DNA of 33,234 nt. Origin: an uncultured Pelagibacteraceae bacterium. GTDB taxonomy: Bacteria > Pseudomonadota > Alphaproteobacteria > Pelagibacterales > Pelagibacteraceae. Made by a program: the position numbers and the translations under genes. Below, piece by piece: positions 26,341 through 33,027 of the stretch. Where the stretch lies: NCBI GenBank assembly GCA_902608385.1, contig CACLNT010000014.1:1-33234 (forward strand), given 5' to 3'. Each line of letters begins with the position of its first letter. Position 1 is the stretch's first letter. The notes under the pieces are model-generated. The model worked only from the letters and a program-made list of their open reading frames with translations, ran no database searches and had not been told where the DNA came from.

Positions 26341-26774
26341 TGTTTAAATTTTTCAAAAACAATGATTCAAACGATTATAGTAAAAAAAATGAAGAATTGT
26401 TGACTAAAACTGCATCATTACTTATTCATACGGCAAAAATTGACGAAAACTACACTGATAATGAAAAAAAAATTATAAAAAAAACCCTTATTCAGCTAGG
26501 AATAAAAGAATCTAAAGCGGATCAAATTATGCTAACTGCTGAAATAAATGAAGAAAAATCAAATCAAATACTAGATTTTACAAAAGAAATTAAAAATGCT
26601 GATAGTGAATTTAAAATTAAAATTATCGAAACTCTTTGGACCATTATTTATTCTAACGAAGAAGAAGATATCTACGAATCTAATTTAATGAGAAGACTAT
26701 CTGGTTTGTTATATTTAGATAATAAAACAGTAGGTGATATAAAGAAAAAAATAAAAACTAAATTTACCAAATGA
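26340..26774 (+). CDS. TerB-like (tellurite resistance family) protein
   Basis: This 144-residue all-helical protein matches the TerB-like pattern: an early helix with ALIHTA-type residues ([24 protein letters not shown]) carrying the acidic pair that binds metal in TerB, and a repeat-like second half ([30 protein letters not shown]). The second conserved acidic cluster, EEEDIYE, supports a metal site. In alphaproteobacteria such proteins are not shown to confer tellurite resistance, so the name describes the fold only. Its start overlaps the helicase stop by 1 base and its stop overlaps the ferredoxin start by 4 (ATGA), pointing to translation in series. Confidence 0.75.
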   Translation: MFKFFKNNDSNDYSKKNEELLTKTASLLIHTAKIDENYTDNEKKIIKKTLIQLGIKESKADQIMLTAEINEEKSNQILDFTKEIKNADSEFKIKIIETLWTIIYSNEEEDIYESNLMRRLSGLLYLDNKTVGDIKKKIKTKFTK

Positions 26775-27097
26775 CTTATATCGTCAATGATAAATGTATT
26801 AAATGTAAATTGACAGACTGTGTGGAAGTTTGCCCAGTTGATTGTTTCTATGAAGGAAAAAATATGCTTGTAATTAAACCTGATGAGTGTATAGATTGTG
26901 GCGTTTGTGAACCTGAGTGCCCAATAGATGCTATAGTTGCAGACACAGAAGACGGTAATGAGAAATGGTTAGAATTAAATACAAAATATTCAGAAATTTG
27001 GCCCAATATAACAAAAAAAAAAGACCCACCAAAAGATAGTAAAGAACATGAAAATGAAAAAAATAAATTTGAAAAATATTTTAAAGAAAACATTTAA
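26771..27097 (+). CDS. fdxA: Seven-iron ferredoxin (3Fe-4S / 4Fe-4S)
   Basis: The 108-residue protein has the cysteine spacing of Azotobacter ferredoxin I shifted by one residue. Cys9, Cys17 and Cys50 suit a 3Fe-4S cluster; Cys21, Cys40, Cys43 and Cys46 a 4Fe-4S cluster; Cys12 and Cys25 are the two free ones. It would carry single electrons in the cytosol; the partner is not evident here. The tail (about 85-108) is charged and lysine-rich. The last 50 bases of the gene also encode the beginning of CarD in another frame. Ferredoxin next to CarD and a Suv3-like helicase is an arrangement I recall from many alphaproteobacteria. Confidence 0.93.
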   Translation: MTYIVNDKCIKCKLTDCVEVCPVDCFYEGKNMLVIKPDECIDCGVCEPECPIDAIVADTEDGNEKWLELNTKYSEIWPNITKKKDPPKDSKEHENEKNKFEKYFKENI

Positions 27098-27842
27098 AAA
27101 TAAAAAGAAGAAAAAGAAGAAAGTTTCTAAAAAATTTAAGGTTTCTAAAGTTAAAAAAATTAAAAAACCCAAAATTAAAACTTTAGCTAAGAATGAAAAA
27201 ACTATTAAGCAAGATAATAAAGCTGATAACTTAAGAATTCCTAAAACCAACGAACTAAAACCAGAAATAAAAAAAATAAAAAAACAAGAAACTGAAAAAA
27301 AAGAATATAAATCTAAAGATTATGTAGTATATCCAAAACATGGTGTTGGGCAAATTTTATCGGTAAGCGCAAAAATCATTGGTGGAATTGAGGTTCAATG
27401 TTATGATATTAAATTTGAAAAAGATAAAGCTATAGGATTACTTCCAATTAATAAACAATCTCATTTAAGACCTCTGGCTACAATTAATCAAATAAATAAA
27501 TCTATATCTATACTAAAAAGCAAACCAAAGATTAAAAGATCAATGTGGAGTAGAAGGGCACAAGAATATGAACAAAAAATAACTTCTGGAAAAATTTATG
27601 ATTTAGCTGAAGTTGTTAGAGACCTAAACAAGGGTGATGATATAATGGTAGACCAATCATATAGCGAAAGACAGCTTTTTGAAAAAGCATATGAAAGAAT
27701 ATTGTCAGAATTTCAAGTAGTTATGGATTTGTCATTAGAAGATACCAAAAAAAAATTAGACAAAGCTCTTAAACGAAACCTAGAAATTCAAACTTCTAAA
27801 GTGGAAATAAAAACCGAGGAACCTGTCGTAACACCAGAATAA
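27048..27842 (+). CDS. carD: CarD/CdnL-family transcription regulator with lysine-rich N-terminal extension
   Basis: CarD-type proteins bind the RNA polymerase beta subunit and stabilise open promoter complexes, notably at rRNA genes. The RNA polymerase-interacting domain starts near residue 88 ([19 protein letters not shown]) and the helical DNA-binding part holds [18 protein letters not shown] and [14 protein letters not shown]. About 87 residues precede the core, in which 25 of the first 50 are Lys; family members are usually about 160-190 residues, while this is 264. No later ATG precedes the core, so the extension seems real unless a non-ATG start is used (Met3 at 27054 is the other choice). 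It overlaps the ferredoxin gene by 50 bases and ends at a strong terminator. Confidence 0.9.
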   Translation: MKMKKINLKNILKKTFKNKKKKKKKVSKKFKVSKVKKIKKPKIKTLAKNEKTIKQDNKADNLRIPKTNELKPEIKKIKKQETEKKEYKSKDYVVYPKHGVGQILSVSAKIIGGIEVQCYDIKFEKDKAIGLLPINKQSHLRPLATINQINKSISILKSKPKIKRSMWSRRAQEYEQKITSGKIYDLAEVVRDLNKGDDIMVDQSYSERQLFEKAYERILSEFQVVMDLSLEDTKKKLDKALKRNLEIQTSKVEIKTEEPVVTPE

Positions 27843-27844
27843 AA

Positions 27845-27888
27845 AAAACGCTCCCTATAAAGTATTTTATAAGAAGCGTTCTTTTTTT
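27845..27888. terminator. Bidirectional intrinsic terminator between carD and the polybasic micro-gene
   Basis: AACGCT (27847-27852) pairs with AGCGTT (27875-27880). An inner stem TATAAA/TTTATA (27856-27861, 27866-27871) sits above a three-base internal loop. Seven T follow on the plus strand (27882-27888) and a run of A precedes (27841-27848), so it has a U-tract in both directions. It would end carD transcripts and those of the convergent small gene. Confidence 0.85.
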
Positions 27889-27905
27889 AAAAAAAGAATA
27901 TTTAA

Positions 27906-27977
27906 TTATCTTCTTCTTCTTCTTTTTTTAGCTTTTTTCTTAGCTTTCTTTTTAGCTTTTTTTCTTCTTTTAGCCAT
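27906..27977 (-). CDS. 23-residue polybasic (Lys/Arg/Ala) peptide
   Basis: The frame starts MAKRRKKAKKKAKKK and ends in five arginines: 11 Lys, 7 Arg, 4 Ala and one Met, nothing else. GGGAG lies six bases before the ATG, a good ribosome-binding site in a genome where most genes lack one. Upstream are a perfect TTGACA promoter element and a leader hairpin; downstream is the terminator shared with carD. These signals make a real gene likely despite its low-complexity codons. The composition recalls histone H1-like tails, protamines and very small ribosomal proteins, so nucleic-acid or ribosome binding is a fair inference. I do not recognise a named family. Confidence 0.65.
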   Translation of the reverse strand: MAKRRKKAKKKAKKKAKKRRRRR

Positions 27978-27998
27978 CTTTAGCTCCCTGTTTTTGTT

Positions 27999-28017
27999 AC
28001 GAATCAAAGTGATTCGT
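27999..28017 (-). repeat. Perfect inverted repeat in the leader of the polybasic gene
   Basis: ACGAATCA (27999-28006), loop AAG, TGATTCGT (28010-28017). With the predicted start of transcription near 28021 this hairpin would form at the extreme 5' end of the mRNA, where it could protect against decay; it could equally be an operator. Confidence 0.5.
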
Positions 28018-28027
28018 TAGTTACTAA

Positions 28028-28056
28028 TTTTTATTTTTTTTAATTAGTTATGTCAA
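28028..28056 (-). promoter_or_regulatory. Promoter of the polybasic micro-gene
   Basis: On the minus strand a perfect TTGACA (28056-28051), a 17-base spacer and TAAAAA (28033-28028). The -10 is weak (four of six). Predicted transcription start about 28021, giving a leader of roughly 44 bases. The rest of this spacer up to 28175 is A/T runs in which I see nothing further. Confidence 0.5.
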
Positions 28057-28175
28057 ATATTTATTTTTTTGTATTTGTAAATTATTTTTTTATTTTTTTA
28101 TAAAAAATTAATTTTAGTTAAAAACGCTTTGTTTTACTTGTTTAATTGATGCTTAAAACTTTTTATTTTATTTAG

Positions 28176-29909
28176 TTATGAGTAAAGATTTTCTAACTTT
28201 TTTTTATATTTTTCTATTACTTTTTTTCTTTTTACTTTCATTGTTGGTGTTAACAAACCATTTTCTATAGAAAAATTTTCATCTATTAATTGAATTTTTT
28301 TTATTTTTTCTACTAAAGTTAATTTTTTATTTATAATTTCAATTATATTATTAATTATTTCATTATTTTTTAAAAATTCTTTGTTTGGAACTATCAAAGC
28401 TACTAGATAATTTTTTTTATCACCATAAACCATGCATTGATCAATTTCTGCTGCATTAGTAATCATGTTTTCTATTTTTGCTGGTGAGATATTATCTCCC
28501 CCAGCACTAACAATAATATCTTTTTTTCTATCTGTAATTTTAAGATAACCATCTTGAGCGTCTATTTCTCCAATATCTCCGGTGTGTAACCAACCATCTA
28601 CAATAACTTTTTCTGTTTCCTCTTTTTTATTCCAGTATCCCAACATTACGTTTTCGCCCTTAACTAATATTTCTCCATCTTCGGCAATTTTAACTTTATT
28701 TCCTTTAAAAGGTGGTCCTACAGTTTCTACCTTTATTTTGTGAATGGGATTACAACTAACAACAGGAGAAGTTTCTGTTAAACCATATCCTTGAAGAGTA
28801 GGAAGTCCAATAGAATTTAAAAATTCTCCTATTTCCTTATCCAAAGCTCCTCCTCCAGAAATAAAAGCTTTTAAATTTCCACCAAACTGTTTTTTAATCT
28901 TCCTTCTAACTAATGCATCTGCCAGTGAATTTAGTAATTTTTCTAAAAAGCTCATTTTTTCTTTTAACAATTTTTTTTTACCCAGTTTAATAGTTGCGCT
29001 AATTAACTTAGCTTTCAAACCAGTTTGTTTTTTCATATTAATATTAATTTTGTTATAAAGATTTTGATAGAATCTAGGAACAGCTGTCATGATTGTTGGT
29101 TTAGCTTCAGATATATTGTCTAAAAGTTTTTCTATTTTTTCTGCATAATAAACTTTAGCTCCTACAGCTATTTGCGCAAATTGGACACAATGTTCATATG
29201 AATGTGAAAGAGGTAACCAAGTTAAAAAAACTGGCCTTGAATTAATTAATGGTTTCATAATTTCACATGCTCCTACAAGATTGTTTAAAATACCACCATG
29301 ACTTAAAATTACCCCTTTTGGATTGCCTCCAGTTCCTGAAGTGTAAATTATACAAGCAGCCGAAGTTCTCTTTAAATTTAACTTTTGTATTTTATCTTTT
29401 TCAGATAAATCATTTTTCATTATAAAATTAAAATCTAAATATTTTTCTTTATGTATTATATTTAAATTATGATGTGTTTTTTCAACTTCATCAAAAGTAA
29501 TTACTTTTTTTATGAAATTTTTTTCATCAATAACTACATTTAATTTTTTCAGCAGATCATTGTTAGAAACAATAACGACTGTTGGTTCGCAATCTTCAAT
29601 TAAATATTTATAATCTTGTTCTGTATAAGTTACATACGCAGGTACTGTAATTGCGCCGGACAACATGATAGCTAAATCAGAAATAAACCATTCCGGTCTA
29701 TTTTCTGAAACTAAAAGACATCTATCACCTTCTTGGACATTTTCTTTTATTGTTTTTGAAAGCTTAAATATATTTATTTTTGTTTCCTCCCAAGTAAATT
29801 TTTTATTATTGTTTGGATTTAACCATTGTAAAAAAACACTTTTAGATTCTTGTTTTTCTGACTGATAAAAAAATAATTCAATTAAACTATTAAAATTATC
29901 TAAATTCAT
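28176..29909 (-). CDS. Long-chain acyl-CoA synthetase (AMP-binding)
   Basis: This 577-residue adenylate-forming enzyme resembles FadD15/FAA1-type fatty acid-CoA ligases. The P-loop TSGTGGNPKG is at 190-199, LQGYGLTETSPVV is the substrate/adenylate motif, DGWLHTGDIGEID holds the ATP-ribose Asp, and ITDRKKDIIVSAGGDNISP the hinge. It would activate fatty acids at the membrane for lipid synthesis or beta-oxidation. I start it at the ATG at 29909. An upstream in-frame ATG at 29948 would add 13 residues (MRVRFSLRPP...) that are just the translated 3' half of tRNA-Leu, a familiar artefact. Only 9 bases separate the start from the tRNA 3' end, so the mRNA is probably released by tRNA processing. Confidence 0.92.
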   Translation of the reverse strand: MNLDNFNSLIELFFYQSEKQESKSVFLQWLNPNNNKKFTWEETKINIFKLSKTIKENVQEGDRCLLVSENRPEWFISDLAIMLSGAITVPAYVTYTEQDYKYLIEDCEPTVVIVSNNDLLKKLNVVIDEKNFIKKVITFDEVEKTHHNLNIIHKEKYLDFNFIMKNDLSEKDKIQKLNLKRTSAACIIYTSGTGGNPKGVILSHGGILNNLVGACEIMKPLINSRPVFLTWLPLSHSYEHCVQFAQIAVGAKVYYAEKIEKLLDNISEAKPTIMTAVPRFYQNLYNKININMKKQTGLKAKLISATIKLGKKKLLKEKMSFLEKLLNSLADALVRRKIKKQFGGNLKAFISGGGALDKEIGEFLNSIGLPTLQGYGLTETSPVVSCNPIHKIKVETVGPPFKGNKVKIAEDGEILVKGENVMLGYWNKKEETEKVIVDGWLHTGDIGEIDAQDGYLKITDRKKDIIVSAGGDNISPAKIENMITNAAEIDQCMVYGDKKNYLVALIVPNKEFLKNNEIINNIIEIINKKLTLVEKIKKIQLIDENFSIENGLLTPTMKVKRKKVIEKYKKKLENLYS

Positions 29910-29918
29910 AACATTTTT

Positions 29919-30003
29919 TGGTGGGCGAAGAGAGAATCGAACTCTCACTTCTTACAAAACACGATTTTGAGTCGTGCGCGTCTACCAGTTCCGCCATTCG
30001 CCC
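29919..30003 (-). tRNA. tRNA-Leu (anticodon CAA)
   Basis: An 85-base class II tRNA. Acceptor GGGCGAA pairs with TTCGCCC, discriminator A, then encoded CCA. The anticodon stem CACGA/TCGTG encloses CTCAAAA with anticodon CAA (UUG codons). A long variable arm follows (as in all tRNA-Leu) and the T-arm is GAGAG-TTCGATT-CTCTC. It is immediately upstream of, and in the same direction as, the acyl-CoA synthetase gene. Confidence 0.97.
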
Positions 30004-30098
30004 TTATATAACTTTTGTTTTGACAACTATTCATTAAAATTGCCACTAAAATACACAATTAAATAGTATAAGAACTTAAATTATATTAAAACCAAAAA

Positions 30099-30695
30099 AT
30101 GTTTAAAGAATTATATGAAAAGTCTTTAAAATTAGCAGCACATAAAAGTTCAAAAGTTTTTTTAGGTATAGTTTCATTTATTGAAAGCTCTTTTTTCCCA
30201 ATACCTCCAGACATTATGATTGTTCCAATGGTAATAGCAAAAAAAAATGATTATTTAAAAATATTTTTAATTGCTACGATATTTTCCTCTTTGGGTGGTC
30301 TATTTGGATATTTTATTGGTTCAGCTTTTTTAGAATTATCAATGACTGTTATTGAATTTTATGGTTATGAAGAAAAAGTTTTAGATCTTCAAAATAAAAT
30401 GTCGACTAAAAGTGGCATTATATTTTGGCTAGGAACATTATTTCTTGCAGGTTTTACTCCACTACCTTTTAAAGTATTTACAATAACAAGCGGCATGATA
30501 GGCTTTAATGTAATTGTATTCTTTTTTATCTGTCTAATTTCACGTGGATTAAGGTTTTATATTGTGGCCTTTTTTTCAGTAAAATTTGGCAAAACTTTTG
30601 AGTCTTTTATAGAAAAAAATGGTGCAATATGGTTTTCAATTATAGGTGTCGCTTTAGTGGCCATTGCCATGATTATATATTTTATTATTTATTAA
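30099..30695 (+). CDS. YqaA-like membrane protein (DedA/VTT superfamily)
   Basis: This 198-residue membrane protein has the VTT/SNARE-associated fold pattern of YqaA. An amphipathic N-terminus is followed by SFIESSFFPIPPDIMIVPMVI, the re-entrant proline-containing loop, then GGLFGYFIG and a second-half loop LAGFTPLPFKVFTITSGMIGF. The acidic residue Glu of FIES and the prolines are conserved in the superfamily. DedA relatives move phospholipids or undecaprenyl phosphate across the inner membrane and depend on the proton gradient; YqaA itself is uncharacterised. It is first in a run with dsbB (1 base gap) and coq7. Confidence 0.85.
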   Translation: MFKELYEKSLKLAAHKSSKVFLGIVSFIESSFFPIPPDIMIVPMVIAKKNDYLKIFLIATIFSSLGGLFGYFIGSAFLELSMTVIEFYGYEEKVLDLQNKMSTKSGIIFWLGTLFLAGFTPLPFKVFTITSGMIGFNVIVFFFICLISRGLRFYIVAFFSVKFGKTFESFIEKNGAIWFSIIGVALVAIAMIIYFIIY

Positions 30696-30696
30696 A

Positions 30697-31182
30697 ATGT
30701 CTCAAATAAAAAATAAAAAGACACTTAATTTAATTTTATTATTTAGTATTTTTGCCTTAACTATAGCATATTTTGTTGAATACGTTTTGGGTCACAAACC
30801 TTGCAATCTTTGTCTAATAGAAAGATTGCCTTATGTTCTTGCAATAATAATTATTTCTTTAGGATTAATTTTAAAAAAATTTGAAAAAACTATAATTATT
30901 TTTCTAATCTTAATTTTTGTAGTCGCAACTATTATATCATTTTACCATTTTGGGATCGAGCAGGGTTTTTTTGAAGAATCTTTAGTTTGCAAACTAGACA
31001 ACAATATTACTAATTTATCTAAAGATGAACTGTTAAAAGAACTACAAAAAGAAACTATTAGCTGTAAAGATGTTAGTTTTAGAGTTTTTGGTTTTTCACT
31101 TGCTACAATAAATACAATTATATCTTTAATATTAAGTGTTATAAATATCAAACTTTTTTTTAATTATGAAAAAAACAAATAA
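30697..31182 (+). CDS. dsbB: Disulfide bond formation protein B
   Basis: This 161-residue protein with four membrane helices re-oxidises DsbA in the periplasm and passes the electrons to ubiquinone. The first periplasmic pair is CNLC (Cys36, Cys39) inside KPCNLCLIERLPY, with the Arg next to the quinone site. The second pair is Cys98 (SLVCKLDNN) and Cys123 (ISCKDVSF) in the second periplasmic loop. The final helix begins VFGFSLATINTIISL. DsbA is not in the window. The 3' end overlaps coq7 by 17 bases. Sitting beside coq7 is meaningful, since ubiquinone is DsbB's electron acceptor, although the pairing may be chance. Confidence 0.9.
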   Translation: MSQIKNKKTLNLILLFSIFALTIAYFVEYVLGHKPCNLCLIERLPYVLAIIIISLGLILKKFEKTIIIFLILIFVVATIISFYHFGIEQGFFEESLVCKLDNNITNLSKDELLKELQKETISCKDVSFRVFGFSLATINTIISLILSVINIKLFFNYEKNK

Positions 31183-31699
31183 AACTAAAGTTGAAGAGTT
31201 TATAAGAGTTGATCATGCTGGTGAGCGTGGTGCTATAAAAATATATGAAGGACAATTGCTAGCATTAGAAACTTTAGTAAAAGATGATAACTTAAAAAAA
31301 ACAATTCAGGAAATGAAGACTCATGAAAAAGAACACTGTGATTACTTCGAAAATGAAATAAAAAAACGAAATATTAAACCTACAAAATTAATGCCTTTAT
31401 GGGATTTATTAGGTGTTGGTCTTGGTTTTAGTTCAACATTACTTGGAAAAAAAGCTGCAATGCTTTGTACTGCATCTGTTGAGGAAGTTATTGATGAACA
31501 TTATAAAAAGCAAATAAATCAATTAGAGCCTGATGAAAATATATTAAAAGAAAAAATTAAAAAATTTAGAGAAGATGAATTGCATCATAAAGACATTGCT
31601 TATGAAGAAGGAGCAACTAAAAAAGGTTTATATAAAATTTTAGATAAAATTATTAAAACAGGCTCTAAAGTAGCTATAAATATTTCAGAAAAAATTTAA
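31166..31699 (+). CDS. coq7: Demethoxyubiquinone hydroxylase (Coq7/UbiF-type)
   Basis: This 177-residue diiron protein would perform the last ring hydroxylation of ubiquinone synthesis. Ligands are in the expected places: Glu20 in RVDHAGERGA, Glu54 and His57 in THEKEHCDY, Glu107 in SVEEVIDEHY, and Glu138 and His141 in REDELHHKD. PLWDLLGVGLGFSSTLLGKKAAM is the membrane-associated hydrophobic helix typical of Coq7. It overlaps dsbB by 17 bases, so its start depends on translation of that gene or on internal initiation. It ends with no spacer against the convergent HNH gene (31699/31700). Confidence 0.94.
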   Translation: MKKTNKTKVEEFIRVDHAGERGAIKIYEGQLLALETLVKDDNLKKTIQEMKTHEKEHCDYFENEIKKRNIKPTKLMPLWDLLGVGLGFSSTLLGKKAAMLCTASVEEVIDEHYKKQINQLEPDENILKEKIKKFREDELHHKDIAYEEGATKKGLYKILDKIIKTGSKVAINISEKI

Positions 31700-32266
31700 T
31701 TACGGCTCTAACTCAACATCCCAATATAAATAATCTATCCAACTTTTATGAAGAAAGTTTGGAGGAAAATTTTTTCCATTTCTATGCAGATCTTCTGTTG
31801 AGGGTTGATAGGGTTTTTGATTTAATATCATTTCGGAATGATTAATAAGATCACCACCTTTTTTAACATTACAACTCGAACAAGCTGTTACAACATTATT
31901 CCAATCAGTTTTTCCACCTTTTGATCTTGGTAATAAGTGATCAAATGTCAATTCACTTTTGCTTCCACAATACTGACAACTAAACTTATCTCTTAAAAAA
32001 ACATTAAATCTAGTAAAATTTGGATTTGATTGTGGCGTAACATAATTTTTTAATGCAATTACGCTTGGCAACTTCATAGAAAATGAAGGACTCCTTATCA
32101 CTCGGTCATAATTATTTACAATTGTAACTCTATCTAAATAAATTGATTTAATAGAATCCTGCCAACTCCAAAGCGATAAAGGATAATAACTTAAAGGTCT
32201 ATAATCAGCATTTAAAACTAATGCTGGACATTTTTCTAATGAAATATTCTCATCAATAAAGGTCAT
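31700..32266 (-). CDS. HNH endonuclease-domain protein
   Basis: In this 188-residue protein a zinc-stabilised HNH domain is at residues 97-140: CQYC (97-100), LTFDHLLPRSKGG with the catalytic His110, WNNVVTAC with Asn124, and SSC (132) as the other zinc ligands. The N-terminal half (ALVLNADYRPLSYYPLSLWSW) is a conserved extension of the chromosomal alphaproteobacterial HNH family. I see no intron, phage or toxin-antitoxin neighbour, so this is more likely a housekeeping nuclease of unknown role than a mobile element. It is convergent with coq7. Confidence 0.88.
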   Translation of the reverse strand: MTFIDENISLEKCPALVLNADYRPLSYYPLSLWSWQDSIKSIYLDRVTIVNNYDRVIRSPSFSMKLPSVIALKNYVTPQSNPNFTRFNVFLRDKFSCQYCGSKSELTFDHLLPRSKGGKTDWNNVVTACSSCNVKKGGDLINHSEMILNQKPYQPSTEDLHRNGKNFPPNFLHKSWIDYLYWDVELEP

Positions 32267-32321
32267 ATGTAAACAAAGAGTAACTTAAATTATTTTATTA
32301 ATCAATAGGAGTAAATCTTTA

Positions 32322-32978
32322 TTAAATTTTAAAGTTTTGCTTTATATATTCTAAGGCTAAGCTCGAAGCCTCAACTGAAATGTGATGACCACAATTTTTT
32401 ATCATATTTATTTCTACTTCTATATCATTTCTAATTAAAAAATCTTTAGCTTCTAATAAATTTACAGAAGGAACAACTTCATCAATATCTCCATGTAATA
32501 ATAACATTTTAGTGTTAGAAGTTTTTCTTCTAGAAAGATTATCTTTATTTATAATTTTTCCAGAAAAACCAACAATACAATTTAAATTTTCATTACTAGT
32601 TAAACCCAAATTTATAGACATCATACATCCTTGGCTAAAACCACATAAACAAATCTGAGAATTTTTTAAATTATATTCTTTTTTAACTTCATCAATAAAT
32701 TGATGAAGTTGTTTTTCAGCTTTTATTGATTGTTCTAAAATGTATTGGGAATCCTCTTTTGTTAAATCAAACCATTGGAATCCATTAGGGTTTACTGGAC
32801 ATCTTTCATGGGCATCAGGACATAAAAAAATGGTATTAGTTAAAAACCTTTTCCAATTTAGACTTAACATGCTTATATCTTTTCCATCACCTCCATATCC
32901 ATGAAGTAATATTATTGCATTTTTAATTGGAATGTCATTTTCAGGTTTTATAATTATTGTTTTAAGACAGAATGCCAT
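32322..32978 (-). CDS. Carboxylesterase/phospholipase-type alpha/beta hydrolase
   Basis: This 218-residue esterase is similar to bacterial carboxylesterase II and acyl-protein thioesterases. LLHGYGGDGKD carries the oxyanion hole, GFSQG (113-117) the nucleophile Ser115, HGDIDEVVP the acid Asp166, and CGHHIS the His198. PDAHERCPVNPNGFQWF is the family's conserved loop before the nucleophile. It lacks a signal peptide and would act in the cytosol on short acyl esters; the natural substrate is unknown. Its start diverges from the argH-like gene over 49 bases. Confidence 0.9.
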   Translation of the reverse strand: MAFCLKTIIIKPENDIPIKNAIILLHGYGGDGKDISMLSLNWKRFLTNTIFLCPDAHERCPVNPNGFQWFDLTKEDSQYILEQSIKAEKQLHQFIDEVKKEYNLKNSQICLCGFSQGCMMSINLGLTSNENLNCIVGFSGKIINKDNLSRRKTSNTKMLLLHGDIDEVVPSVNLLEAKDFLIRNDIEVEINMIKNCGHHISVEASSLALEYIKQNFKI

Positions 32979-33027
32979 AAGAATTTAATACTAAAAATTT
33001 TACACCAAATGAGTATAGTTAAATATC

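Noticed and set aside
26340..26774. Tellurite resistance determinant
   Set aside because: Only the TerB-like fold is present; no other ter genes, and its operon partners are RNA and redox proteins.
27091..27125. Frameshift in an A-rich tract joining two frames at the start of CarD
   Set aside because: The frame is open on both sides and the basic composition continues well past the tract; kept only as a caution.
29910..29948. Thirteen extra N-terminal residues (MRVRFSLRPP...) for the acyl-CoA synthetase
   Set aside because: They are translated from the 3' end of tRNA-Leu; the ATG at 29909 fits the family.
30020..30052. TTGACA (30020-30025) as the -35 of the YqaA-like gene
   Set aside because: The nearest TAAAAT lies 21 bases away, too far for a normal promoter.
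31700..32266. HNH endonuclease as part of a homing intron, phage or defence island
   Set aside because: Flanks are core genes with no spacer, and the N-terminal extension matches a chromosomal HNH family.
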